64,000 nt of DNA. Origin: Artocarpus heterophyllus. Taxonomy: Eukaryota > Streptophyta > Magnoliopsida > Rosales > Moraceae. The notes under the pieces were generated by a model that was not told the origin of the DNA, did no database searches, and worked only from the letters and a program-made list of their open reading frames with translations. Both the position numbers and the translations under genes were made by a program. Positions within the stretch are counted from its first letter, which is position 1. Each line of letters begins with the position of its first letter. This document shows, piece by piece, positions 47,119-59,550 of the stretch. The DNA lies in contig JAJQZP010000235.1 of NCBI GenBank assembly GCA_025403435.1, positions 248,001 through 312,000 on the forward strand, written 5' to 3'.

Positions 47119-48360
47119 TCAGCATATCTAGATATCTATGGCAGTCATTTGAAAGAAAAGGAAGTGAGGAAATATGAGTCTTTGTTTCTCCTCCATGTGT
47201 TTTTGCACATTCTTCATTAACACAAACCATCTAGACATTTAGTCAAAATGAAAAGAAAATCATACCTACTACTAGAAATTAAAACTAATAATGGTCCACA
47301 TATATAACAAGACATGGAAATTAAAACAATTTAAACAAATATAATCATTGGGTTTTCCTTTGTTGTTGGTGAGATGGAACTTGAAGATTTAAGCATAAAT
47401 TTTTGTTCTTAACCCACACCTAAACCATTCAATAAAACCAGTATAAGTGATGCTTTCATTAACCTAATCACGCAACTACCGTCACATTATTCTCTAGTTA
47501 TTCCTTTTCCATTCCAAAATTTAAAAATAAATAAATAAAGGATTCTTGTCTTCATTATTGTCTTTGTCCATGCTAGTTTTTAAGTAGTAATTTTTAGTGT
47601 TACTAAAAAAAAAAAAAAGACAGAAAAAAAGTCCTTATGCATTAAACTTGTGTTCTTGCAAGTGGTTGGTCAATTTGAACCTTCATGTGGGCTATTTTTT
47701 CTTTTTGAATTAAACGTTTATATATATATATATATACATATATATTGGCATATTCAGAAGAGCAACTACTAATATTGTGGGTTGTAGAACCTTTTTCTCT
47801 CTCATTTAGCACCATTAAGTTTAAAAATTTGTTAAATACGTGTGACATGGAAACATAACATAGCGCACAAAGTTCTTCTTGATCATCTGCCATACTTGGT
47901 CTATGCTTAAGAGTCAAGATTACCCAAAAACGACTACTTCCAAGAAAAAAAAAAAAAAAACTCGATATGCAATAATTAATTATGCTCACGGATCTAATAT
48001 TCTTGCAAGACCAAGTGAGCGCCTTTTTCCACTGAATTTTGAAGAGTAAGTTAATCATTACCCCTATATGTAACAAGTACAAACCTAATTATTTCTTCAA
48101 CTTTAATTTCCTTGTGATGTCTCAGCAAAATGTGGGGGTGCTGTGGCAATTGACTCTCTATTTGAATTTTCACCCAAAAAAAAAAAAAGGAAAAAAAATG
48201 AACAAATCAATTATCAGATGTAACAGTAAAGAAATGAAAAAGAAAAAAGAAAAGAAAGTTGGTGTCACACCAGAAAGTTTTAATGAATTTGAGAAGTAAA
48301 AAGATAGAATGGAACAGAAGAGAATTATAATAGAAGTTTCTGTTCCAATAGTGATATGAC
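45721..48360. other. Intergenic DNA upstream of GUX1
   Basis: Many poly-A/T runs and an (ATA)n microsatellite at about 47085-47117. Short frames only, none recognised. A CACGTG word at 46559-46564 is isolated and far from the gene. Confidence 0.5.
47085..47117. repeat. (TAA)n microsatellite
   Basis: About eleven trinucleotide units. Confidence 0.9.
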
Positions 48361-48760
48361 TCTTGCTTTATTATGCTCACAACCTGTCCATCTCTCACCA
48401 TCCTCATCTTCATCTTCACCCAAAGCCAACTCATAATATTTTACAGGTCTGCTCTCTTGCCTATCTCTCTCTCTCTTTCAGTTTATGTATTCTTTCACTC
48501 ATCTTTTTTTCTGTATTTCCTGCTTAGTTTAGTTTATACCGGTGTTATAGATATGTGTTATTCTTTTCATTTTCATTCTGTAACAATTTCTTTCTCTACT
48601 GTTCTCCATCACTAAAGTTGATCAAAAAACCAAGTCAACAACTCCTTTATCTTGCCCCTTGTATGTGATGCTTATTCTTGTTTTGTCATCTGCCTTTTAT
48701 CTGATGAACTGTTAAACTTTTTTTCTTCTCAAATTCATCTTTTTTTTGCAGATCACATAT

Positions 48761-48790
48761 ATGCTACACTACTTTATATTCCTAACTTAA
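48761..48790 (+). promoter_or_regulatory. Short upstream ORF before GUX1
   Basis: ATG...TAA of nine codons plus stop, in a different frame, ending five bases before the GUX1 ATG at 48796. It is present in the mRNA if the splice acceptor TTTTTTTGCAG at 48741-48751 defines the exon start, as inferred. It could reduce translation of the main ORF. Confidence 0.45.
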
Positions 48791-48795
48791 TCTAT

Positions 48796-51700
48796 ATGAG
48801 AGGATCCATGGGTTCTTCTCCTCGAGCAAGCCACCGATTATCGGCTTCAATGTAAGTGTCTTCTTCTGTCTTTACAATCTATATAGAAAATGTCTATGTT
48901 TGTTTGTCAACTTTTGTATTTATCTAAACTAAGTCCATGGAAAACTTCCTTAAATCAACTAGACATGTAAGCAATGTGATGGAAGAGATGTCTGATTTTT
49001 CTTCATCATGACTCTTTCGAACAAAAATTTCACCTCCTATTCTACAACTTGAAAACCGTTTGACTAAGTTCAGCTATCTAGTTTAACCAATCTATGTATG
49101 TGGATTGAGGTTTCCACCTTTATGAGACACTGAGAAATTTGGGTGATTTATGATGTGTATATACAAACATACATGCAAAAACTATACATACGGATCGGTT
49201 AGTATGTGTATATTCCCTTGAAGGAAAAGTCGGTGAAGTCGCAAATCATATGGTGACACATTGCATGCTGAAATATTAACCTTACCATAGCATATCCTGT
49301 TTGCATTTCTAAGGTGAACCATATCAGGCCAACCTTGGTTATATTTATGAATTTTGGGATTAATGAACTTATAATACTATCAAAGAAAGCGAAGATCTGA
49401 ATATGTAACCAGATTATCTTCTTTTTTTTTAATAATTAAAACAAAAACAAAAAGCATAATGCAGAGAAAAATTGAGAGACAGAAGGAAAGAAACAAAGTG
49501 AACCGGTTTTTTTCTTTCTAGAACTCTGTCTTTCACATTGATGCATATGTCAATAAAATATCAATTATCTTGTTCTTAGATATTATTGATGCCTCTAGTC
49601 CAAAATGTATATGCTTATCCACATTTGATACTCCAATCAAGTTTTTTAATTTCATTATGTATCAACTGAGTTGATCTTAACTTGTTTCCTTTGAGCAGTG
49701 AAGATGTATACAGAAGACGTTCACAAAGAGGTAAAACCAAGGATGCAGAGAAGCCTTTCCACCTTTCCCTCCAAGAAAGAAGCCCCAAATGCAAGTTTCC
49801 TCTGCTGAGACTTGTCCTACTCGTCATCGTTTCCGGCACTTTTGTAACACTAATATACTCTCCTGACATTTACAATAACAACCATCCAACACATTCTGCC
49901 TCTCGGTAATTTTTTTTCTTTATTTCTTTTGAACTTTTCAAAATAATTCGTAAAGCGTTTAGTCACAGGCTCTTAAGCAATTCTAAAATGAACAAATTTT
50001 TCACACACCATTTTACTCTAAATGGTGAGTTTTGGACTTGATACAAAATTGTGACATGTATCAATATGCTAAAGCCAAGATATGCTTACTCTCCCTCGCT
50101 ATGAGAACATTGTTTTGCATTTCAAAAAAAAAAAAAAAAGAACATTGTCCTTTGGTGTATTTTCTACTTTATTTTCATTCCTTTGAATAATTGAATCCAC
50201 TCCATAAATTTTAGGCATAGTTATATAACGATGCAAAAGTTTTACAATGCAGGGAGGGTTTTGTAAAAAGGTGGATATGGGGTGGTTCAGACCCAAGATA
50301 TGTCTCGGATTTGGATATTGACTGGAATGACATAGCAAAAGTTATAAAGAAATTGGATCTGAAGAGCGAGTATCAGGGAATTGGCCTTCTGAATTTCAAC
50401 ATTAGTGAAATCAATCAATGGAAGCAGCTCACTCCAGATGCTATGCACATTGTTCTGCATCTAGACTATGCTGACAAAAATGTGACTTGGGATTCGTTAT
50501 ATCCAGAATGGATAGACGAGGAGGAAGAAGAAGATGTTCCCATCTGTCCATCTTTGCCAAAGCTCAAGGCCCCCGGAAAAAGGCTTGATCTCATAGCTGT
50601 TAAGCTTCCTTGTAGGAATGAAGGGAACTGGTCTCGCGATGTTGCTCGTTTGCATTTGCAGCTTGCAGCTGCTGGACTTGCAGGATCCTCCAAAGGGTAC
50701 AACCCTGTGCATTTGCTATTTGTCACCAATTGCTTTCCGATACCAAATCTCTTTACTTGCAAGGAACTTGCAGCGTGTGAAGGGAATGCTTGGTTATATA
50801 AGCCAAACTTGCATGTGCTGAGGGAAAAGGTTCAGCTGCCTGTTGGTTCATGTGAACTTTCACTTCCTCTCACGGGAAAAGGTCTGTTCTAATTCATACA
50901 AGAGTAGGATCTACTTTAGATTATTTCATAGAAGAAGGTGCATGAAGGAATATAGCTCATGAACAATGGAAATCACTTTTCTTTAAGAGTGGATGAACCG
51001 ACTCAAAGTACATGGAAATTTGGTAACGAGAGTTAATTTCATGATTCTTGTGTTCAAATTAAAACAGTGAATTCCCACTTGTAATATTCATCATATCATA
51101 CTAAGATTCTACGATATAGACTTCTCATAATACTTGACGACTACTCTGTTCTATGCCATTGGTCGATAGTCAACGCCACTTTATTTTGCATAGAATACCA
51201 TCAATGTGTGTCTCCAACATAGATTTGCTTCATTGATTCTTCTATCTTGTCTGCCAAATTCTTCTTGTAACTTCACATACGATTCTAATACATTTTCTTG
51301 AAAGCAGAGGTAGTTTATTCAGGAAATGTGCACCGAGAAGCATATGCAACAATTCTCCATTCGGCCGATGTATATGTTTGTGGAGCCATTGCTGCTGCAC
51401 AAAGCATCCGGATGTTAGGCTCCACTCGGGATCTCGTGATCCTTGTCGATGATACAATCAGCGGATACCACCGGAGTGGACTCGAGGCAGCAGGATGGAA
51501 AATCAAGACAATCCAAAGAATTAGGAACCCGAAGGCAGAGAAAGATGCGTACAACGAATGGAACTACAGCAAGTTTCGACTGTGGCAGCTAACTGAATAT
51601 GACAAGATCATATTCATAGATGCTGATCTGCTTTTACTTAGGAACATTGACTTCTTATTTAAGATGCCTGAGATATCAGCAACCGGGAACAATGGCACAC

Positions 51701-52338
51701 TTTTCAACTCTGGTGTTATGGTAATAGAGCCTTCAAACTGCACATTCCAGCTTCTGATGGACCACATTGATGAAATAGAATCCTACAATGGAGGAGACCA
51801 AGGATACTTAAATGAGATCTTCACATGGTGGCATCGGATTCCAAAACACATGAACTTCTTGAAGAACTTTTGGATTGGTGATGATGAAGAGGTGAAACAA
51901 AAGAAGACTAGACTTTTTGGTGCAGATCCACCAATCCTCTATGTACTTCACTACTTGGGATTGAAACCCTGGTTGTGTTTTAGGGACTATGATTGTAATT
52001 GGAATGTTGACATATTGCAAGAGTTTGCAAGCGATGTTGCACACGAGAAGTGGTGGAGAGTACATGATGCAATGCCCGAGCTGCTGCAGCAGTTTTGCCT
52101 GCTGAGATCAAAGCAAAAGGCGCAGTTGGAATGGGACAGAAGGCAAGCTGAGAAAGGGAACTACACAGACGGCCACTGGAGAATCAAAGTCAAAGACCGA
52201 CGGTCGAAGAGATGTGTGGACAACTTGTGCAACTGGAAGGAGATGTTAAAGCATTGGGGAGAAACTAACTGGACAGACAGTGAGTTCTTCACTCCGACGC
52301 CGCCTGCAATTACCACAACTTCACTCTCAGGATTATGA
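48796..52338 (+). CDS. GUX1: UDP-glucuronate:xylan alpha-glucuronosyltransferase, GUX1 type (GT8), 4 coding exons
   Basis: Golgi type II membrane enzyme that adds glucuronic acid side chains to xylan in secondary walls. The exons are 48796-48851, 49699-49905, 50253-50881 and 51308-52338. All introns are GT-AG, and the joins restore ATT, CGG and GAG. Total 1,923 nt, 640 aa, stop TGA. Residues 1-51 are a basic cytosolic tail (ASHRLSAS...), about 52-70 the membrane anchor, then a stem with DLDIDWNDI and LDYADKNVTWDSLYPEWIDEE. The GT8 domain starts near 305 (HREAYATILHSADVYVCGA), with the metal-binding DAD at 402-404 and HYLGLKPW near 512. The C-terminus contains HWGETNWTD. Length matches the family (about 600-660 aa). 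A second ATG at 48808 is in frame. The nearest ordinary upstream gene is bL17m. The assignment to GUX1 rather than GUX2/3 rests on remembered similarity. Confidence 0.92.
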
Positions 52339-53629
52339 GCTTTAGTTTCTATTTCTATTTTTCTCTTCACCATTATCCTTTTGAGACTTTTTCATCACTT
52401 TCCATTATGGATTTCTCATTCTTTTTTGTATATCACACAGAAAAGTTCCTAAAGGTATCCTTTTAGCATTGTGCGCAAAAATAATATATAGACACACGAG
52501 AAATTTGGGTATAATTGAATGAAGTTTTCCCAACCTTTTATTTTAACTAGTTTGATCTTGTGTCTCTGACAATTAAAACTTTGCCATTCACATGATTTTG
52601 TCTCTCTAACAATCAAATATCTAGTAACTAATGTGACATTAACTCTGCAAGTACGTAGAGGTACTGGATTATGTTTCAATTGGGAATCGCTTATTTGTGA
52701 AATGACTTGTGACTTAGAAGCTGTAACATATTTGGCTAGGTGATAGGCAGAAAGTGTACAAGTAGACATTTCCATTCAACACATTGTAAACGTGAGTGTT
52801 AAAAGGGTAACATAATTCATAAATTAATTTGTAAATGGTCTCGTTAAAAATTCATACCTGTTGGACCTAGTAATTCAATAACTCTCTCAATTTGAATACA
52901 CGCCTTCACATCTAGAACCCATGTTATGTTAATAAAGAGTCTCAAATTGTAAATCAAACCAATTTTTGGTCCATATATTTAAAGCTTTAAGCTAACTAGA
53001 AAACTAACAGTTAACAGTACTCCTCTACAATTTTAATTAGAGAAAAATGGTCCTAAGTATTTGGTACTTATGACTGTAATCTTCTTAAAACGAAAGAAAC
53101 CAAAGTAACAGTTTGCTGCTTTCAAAGTAAAATATGGAAGACAAGTTGCCAACAAGCTGAACCCCATAAATCTTTTTTTTTTAATTTTTCTTTTATGAAT
53201 TCTCATATAATTGGTGTGTAAAATCTGTGACGACAACATATGATTTGACAAAGACTTCAGTTTCTATTTACCACTATGAATGCCCTGTATGCCAAAGGAG
53301 AAGAATCTAACATCAACTACAGATTCTATGGAGAGTTAGGTGTCGTTTAGCAAATAATAATAAATAAACGACAATTAGGCAGAACTTTGTTCATGATTTT
53401 CCACGCAAAACAGCAGAACATGCCGAAACTGTACAACGTGGGCCAAAAAGTTCACTCTACTTCTTATCTTATCACTCACAGACTCACATAAAACATTAAA
53501 AAAAAAATGTTTTCACACTAAAAATTCTGAGCATGATAAGGTTATTAGATACTATATAATATCTATATGTTTAAATAATCTATTATACATAACAAAGAGT
53601 ATTGTCAGAAGGTGGTTTGTATTTTATGC

Positions 53630-53630
<1 letters not shown>
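52339..53630. other. GUX1 3' flank and intergenic DNA
   Basis: No coding frame recognised. T-rich and AT-rich sequence. Confidence 0.5.

Positions 53631-53631
<1 letters not shown>

Positions 53632-53674
<43 letters not shown>
53632..53674. repeat. (AT)n microsatellite
   Basis: About 21 AT units. A shorter (AT)n run is at about 53862-53890. Confidence 0.95.
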
Positions 53675-53676
<2 letters not shown>

Positions 53677-54185
53677 TGTAGGAGCTTCTAATGGTACTTA
53701 TTAAGCGAATAGATAATAGTCATCTCGCATCCATATGTTAATGTTCTGAAATGGGCATTACAGGAAAAAAGGTAAATGCGATGTGCATGTGAAGTTAGAA
53801 GGATAAAGAGCAATACCATGGAAGTGGATGCCAATTATATAATTAGAGAGTGCATTTTTCACTATATATATATATATATATGTGTATATATGCTTCACGC
53901 CGTTTGAAAAAGGAGGCAATAAGAACAACTTTCAGTTTGTTCAGATTTTGTCCCTTGTTTTGTAGAGTAGAAAAATGGAAAGAAAGATAAAGAGTGGAGA
54001 TTAAAGTGAGAAGACAAGACATTAGGCTATTTGATACAAAGAAACAAAAAGTATAATACTAATAAGGGGTCTTATTTAGCTTATGTAAAATAAAGAACAC
54101 TGATGTCCATAGCAGCTCGCTCTAGATGGCCTACTCTGGCTCTCTCAAATTGCCCCTTCCTAGGTAGCCCCTCCACCACAACGTG

Positions 54186-54348
54186 GCACTGATACCAATT
54201 GATAGTGTCTCATCCTATACTAGATCTATACCAATGCCACAAACCCATAGGTAGAGCTCAGCCTTAAAACCGGCTTGTAGAGGGAGGGAACCCATAGGTT
54301 TAACAGCCACCAACTAATCTCATAATTAGTCGATGTGGAATCATAACA
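54186..54348 (-). mobile_element. TRIM-like LTR with adjacent primer-binding site
   Basis: On the minus strand a 149-bp LTR-like unit runs from TGTTATGATTCCACATCGAC (54348) to GGGATGAGACACTATCA (54200). It is followed directly by ATTGGTATCAGTGCCAC, an initiator tRNA-Met-type primer site. LTRs this short with CACATCGACTAAT near their start are typical of TRIM/Cassandra-like elements. The 3' LTR was not found on the left, so this is a half element. Confidence 0.6.
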
Positions 54349-56000
54349 TTAATAAGAGAAGAATTCCACTTCTTCACTTACATTCCTAACTATAGTTTTT
54401 TCCACGCTCTTCGTTTTTAACCTTGTTAGCAAAGATATCCTTACTAATCAGCATATGTAAAAGGGTAATATGAATGTCATATAATCATACTTACCACCAA
54501 CATGGAAACTTTAAGGTCAGCTTTTCAAGTGACCCTTTAAGACGATTATAAGTATGATAAAGTGAAAAGGGTTGGCCCTTGATGAGAATGTTAGTAAAAA
54601 TAAATTGACTAGCTAGGTTATGAGTCTTGTGAATAAATTAGTTAGCTACTAATGAGTGGGATGGCTTAGAGGCAATTGACCATCGAGATAGGTTTAAGGT
54701 AAAATGTTCAAGCATTGGGTGATATTTTTTTAAGGTCTTAAATATAAAGATTTGTATCTGTTAGTCTAATACTCAATTGTCTAGAACACCATCTCAAGTA
54801 TCTTTATCACTAAACATATTAGGTGGAACTAAGGTGACATACCCTTAGTCGAGGATTAAGACCCGTCTATGGAGCTTTTAATGAACATTATTTTCAGTGT
54901 TTGAGGACCTCTTTTAGGAATTTTAAAAGAATATGCTAATATGGCCCGCCCCAATTCCTGGACCTTTTTTTTCAAAAAGAAAAAGAATAAACTAGCTAAC
55001 TGTAGACTCAAAAGTTTTTTTGTGCATCCAAGGACAAAGCATATCATGCAAGTGAACCCAAATTTATTGTCTTGGAGACTAGGGGAACGCTTGTTTTTGC
55101 TTTTTTCTGAATCATGTGACTGCAACATGGCCTAATTTGGCCTATTCTTCTTTCTGTTTGAACCAACCCCAACACAATGCCGCTTGTGAACTTGTGATTG
55201 TCAAGTATCGATTAATGACAAAAATATCCTTTCTATTACAATTCAATGCCACATGATTTAATCTTCTTTGCAAACCCCTTCTTTGCAGGATGGCATTTTT
55301 ACCCCGCGGATGTGCGTACGCATGGGTATCCGTCCCGATTAAGACACGTATGGGGATGCTATATGAAGATGGGGCAGGTATGGGGGTTAAAATTAACCCC
55401 CGAGTTGAGAGTGAGGTGGAGATGGGAGAAGCTCCCCTGCCTCCATCCCTAACCCAATCATGTGTGTGTGTATATATATCTATACATGTATTTGTATTTG
55501 TGTATATATTTATATATGTAAACATATATGAGGTGATGTATTAAATTATAATAAAAAGAAAAAAATGGAAAATGTCTTAAAAAAAAGAATCAAGTAATAG
55601 AGTTGACATAAAGTTATGAAAAGAACATAAAAACAAAAAAAGAATAACATACTTAGTATTTTATTGTTTTGGTTATTTTACAAATTTAGTTTTTAGATTG
55701 ATAGAGTTTGAATTTTATTTATGATTTATTTTATGAATATAAGTGATTATGTTGTTAAATTTTACAATTTATATAGTAGAACTTGTTTCGAGTTTTATAA
55801 TGTTATAACAATTTTAAAATAGATAGGGTATAAAGATAGCTCCCTCGATGGGGATTCCCTGACCCCGACTCCGTCTTTAGTTTAGGTAGATATGAGGATA
55901 GGTATAAGGGCCAAAAGAGTAATAGGCATGAGGGTGGGGGAAGCATACTCACCCCTGCCCCACTCCATTACCATCACTACTTCTTTGGCAATAGTAAGAC
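54349..56000. other. Intergenic DNA, no gene seen
   Basis: Short frames only, none recognised. Two GC-richer patches (about 55290-55450 and 55845-55975) share words such as GATGGGG and GGGG/CCCC but show no clear structure. Confidence 0.45.
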
Positions 56001-56002
56001 CA

Positions 56003-56755
56003 GTACGGGCTCAACCCATAGGCAAGTTAAGCAATTGCTTAAGGCTCCCACAATTTTACGCCTTGATTTAGGCCCCACTTCTTAAAAGTTGGATTAACAA
56101 TAGCCTAACTTTTAGGCATTAGTAGATTGATTTTTTTAAAATAAAATTTAAGATAACTAAAAAATCCTCTAAGTATGCATTGAAACTCCTTTTTCAGATA
56201 TTAAACATGAAATCAAAATGTCAAGCATAAATCAGCCAATAAAAGTGAAGTACTCTTCATTTTTATTTTATTTTTTTAAAACCACTCTTTAAATGTTTTT
56301 GAATATCAAATCATTTTTTTTAATATCAAACCACTCTCTTTTTTTCACAAGAAAATAATGATTCCTTCCTCCAAAAATATAATCATAAAGGGACTAATTA
56401 GCATACTTCAAATGACATTTTTGATAAACATACAACTGATTTATTTCTTTAAAGAAATATAAAGAGACAACTTTTATAATAGTACAAAAAATGTAGAAAA
56501 TTCTTCTTTGTATTGTTTGTTTATAAATAAATATTTACTTCTATTTATTTTACACTTTAAAAAAGAAAACAAATTTTTAATGTTTGCCATGTAATTGATG
56601 TTTTTCAATTTTTGCTATGTAATTTTTCAATTTTTGACTTTTTTCAATTTATTAACTTTAATAAAATATAAAATATAATGGATGTTTTTAACTTTTGAAA
56701 AGGCTTCTTTAAAATTTTTGCTTAAGGCCCCAAAATACCTAGAGCCAGGCTTGAG
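56003..56755. mobile_element. Degenerate hAT-like non-autonomous element
   Basis: The ends carry imperfect inverted GAGCC/GGCTC words (TACGGGCTCAA left, GAGCCAGGCTTGAGTA right). The subterminal CTTAAGGC[TC]CC/GCTTAAGGCCCC words and GGCCCCA are common in plant hAT-derived repeats. The interior is AT-rich and non-coding. Confidence 0.4.
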
Positions 56756-58449
56756 TAAGATAAGAAAAATACATTAAAAGGTCCTTTTTTTTAGAAATTA
56801 TACCGAATAGCAAATCTTATCAATTAGTGAGTAAATGATGTCACATAATTTAAAAAAGTAAAAAAATAAAAAAATAAAAAAAATCAGGGTCACTATTTTA
56901 CTAAAACAAAAACCCAAAAATACCCCTTAAAATACATTAGATCTTTTCCTAGTTCCTTTTTCTGTCTATGTTTACCCGTGCACGTCTCTTTGCTCCCTAT
57001 CACTCTCCTCTGATCTAATTTACTCATCAAATCTATCATCTTTTTTCCTTTCTCTATCTTCACCCATCTTTCTCTCTCCCTCTTTCTCTCTCCTATGATT
57101 TCCCTTCCCTCTCTCCTCCATAATTGTGATGCCCCTAAGTGGGTATTGATAGTATTTAGTAAATATTTATATATATATTTTACAATATCATTTTAAATCA
57201 TTAAAATATTGCCCATACGTCTTTAAAAATAAACAAATCAATAACATATTAAATTATCATTCCATAGTTTAGTGTTGCATTAAACATTGAAAATACAATC
57301 ATTATCATTACATAGTTTCCAGACAACACATAATTAAACACAACGAGTACTACAATTTAAGAATCTTACATGATTAAACGAAAGTACAAATAAGGTTAAA
57401 GAAATTTCGATACATCAGAAGCAGTAGTGTCGTCAAACTCCTCGTCGGATAAATTACACTAAACTCCACCGAGACGTAAAAATAATAGGGGATAAGCATC
57501 AACATACCTAGAAGGAAAACTATTATTTACCTTTAGGTTTTATTAATTACTATATTAATACCTGCATGGTTAGTTCGTTATTCAATAATATTATACAATC
57601 CCCATTATGTTCATATTTGATGGATACCCCATAATAAATATTACCAAGTTTCTATACATATATTATGATTCATAATTAAATGATGCTTGTCGGTATCCAT
57701 AGTAAAGTAAAGAATCTCGTCTCTCTACTTAACGAAACCACAAAGGCACACTTGACAACTCAAATCAATCGGTCCAAGAGTTGTAGATGAGGGGACATCA
57801 AGCCCCGAATCCTCACCAAGTTGTTTCTTGTACAGTATATTCTAGGACTTTCGACTCCAGGCAACACCATCGCCTCCCTTATTTACCTATTAAGGTATAC
57901 ATGCCCAAGGACATAACTGTCATCCTCTTCATGTCTAACATCCTTTCATATCCTTACCGATATATATATATATACATATATATGTATATATACAATCCTT
58001 ATTTCCTAACCATGCTTCTCAAATTATGTCAAAACATGTCTAATCAACTTGATCTCCTGTAAATTATAGGACGGGTCTAAAGCATTATTTCTTAAGTGAT
58101 ATTCAAGTAGTAATATTAACAAAATAACATATAAGTTATTTTACAAAACAACAACCAGTATTAATCAAATAAAACCTCACAAAAGATGAGTAATAGAATC
58201 CCTACCTCTTTAACGAATGATTTATTGATAACTTCTAGCTCATAAAAGTTTCATAATGTAAGCTCTTAGTACGTCGTTATCTTATGATTTATAAAAATAA
58301 CCATACTTTAACTTAAATCCTAATCTATAATTATGTCAATTTATGATCTATTTTTATTAGTGTGCCATAATCATTAATATACAATCCTTGGAACATTTTG
58401 TAACATAAAACGACGAAAACAGGCGGGCCCAAAAACTCTCTGTTTGAAC

Positions 58450-58640
58450 TGCTCGGCCGGCCTACTGACAGAATATGGCCTACTGACAGAGTCTGGCCTG
58501 TCGCTTGGCGAGTCCAGCCTGCTGACAAAATTTGGCTTGTCGATTACAGGAGTTAGACATGCCAACTGAAGAAGTTTGGCCTGTTGATCATACCGACTGA
58601 GTCTGGCTTGCCGATTGGTGAGTCCAGCCTACTGTCTAAC
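58450..58640. repeat. Decayed quasi-palindrome array, gypsy LTR
   Basis: GGCCTACTGACAG-type units at 58459, 58477, 58495, 58516 and 58534, with spacings of 18-21 bp and further degraded units to 58640. They correspond to the TCGGCCTGCCGA arrays elsewhere, with many C-to-T-like changes. Confidence 0.6.
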
Positions 58641-59176
58641 AAAATCTAGAAAACTCCAGTTTTTAGTTCTCAAAGGTTTCGAGCTTCAAAGCTCGATCCG
58701 ACTTGTTTTATTAAATCCTAGAACATAAAAAATGCACAGGGACTATAGAATATCATGTTAATACATATGTAAACCCTTTTCTTAAATTTTCATGCATAAA
58801 ACACATCTAAAATTATCAAATGCTGATTTTTATAAAATTTTGCAAAAACATGATCAAAGTCTGAAAATATTCAAACTCAAAACAACAAATCCAATTTGCA
58901 AGTATACAAAGCTCAAAAGCGTTGTATAATCATCCACAAAACATCAAAAACACATTCTTTACAAATTTTATGCTAAAACGCAAATTTAAATCAAAGTTTA
59001 AGTTTAGAAAATCTAACCTTAAAACTTAGTTCAAAAGTATTATTTGATCTTGAAAATGTCTAAGCGTTCTTGATCTATGAACTTGTGGAAGATTGTTTTG
59101 TGGATTTAGTGAGAAAATGGCTTGAAGATGTTATTTGATTTTTCTTGAATTCCCTCTACTTTAGGGCTGCCATGTA

Positions 59177-59208
59177 GAATAAGAAGAAGAAGAAGAAGAA
59201 GAAGAAGA
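59177..59208. repeat. (AGA)n microsatellite
   Basis: About ten trinucleotide units in the purine-rich part of the LTR. Confidence 0.9.
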
Positions 59209-59550
59209 GAAATAAAGAAGATGAAAAGCAGGGAGAGAGAGATGTTTGAGAGAGTGAGGGGAAGAAGGAGATAAAAAGAAGAAAAACAAAGAAGGGGACA
59301 AGAGGAGCAGGTAAACTCAAGTCTCTTTCAAAGACTTTTATAGCAAATAATGTCAAATGGCATTTTCATAAATAAGTGGAATTGTGAAGGTATTTTGGTA
59401 ATATTGAAAATACGTGTAGAAAAATTAACAATAGGTAGAATAAATAATATGAGGTAATTTTAGATGCAATAAAATTTAACAAAATTTAAATTGACACACT
59501 AATAATTAATTCAGGCATAATTATACCCGTTAAAAATAATAGGTGTTATA

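Larger units (their letters stand above)
57125..59550 (-). repeat. 3' LTR of the decayed gypsy element (2.43 kb)
   Basis: Starts TGTGATGCCCCTAAGTGGG. The right end GGTGTTATA has lost the terminal C of the usual CA. It contains GAGGGGACATCAAGCCCCGA, an (AGA)n run at 59177-59208 and a decayed quasi-palindrome array at 58450-58640. Confidence 0.8.

Noticed and set aside
47642..47895. Minus-strand frame with MADDQEELCALCYVSMSH
   Set aside because: It starts plausibly but ends in a (TA)n-encoded Tyr/Ile run, has no homologue that I recognise and no splice context.
54117..54200. Possible tRNA gene near the TGGTATCAG-type motif
   Set aside because: The motif is a primer-binding site next to a short LTR; no cloverleaf could be drawn around it.
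55440..55525. (GT/AT)n-rich open frame on both strands
   Set aside because: Simple-sequence DNA; the peptides are repeats of Val/Tyr/Ile/Thr/His with no domain.
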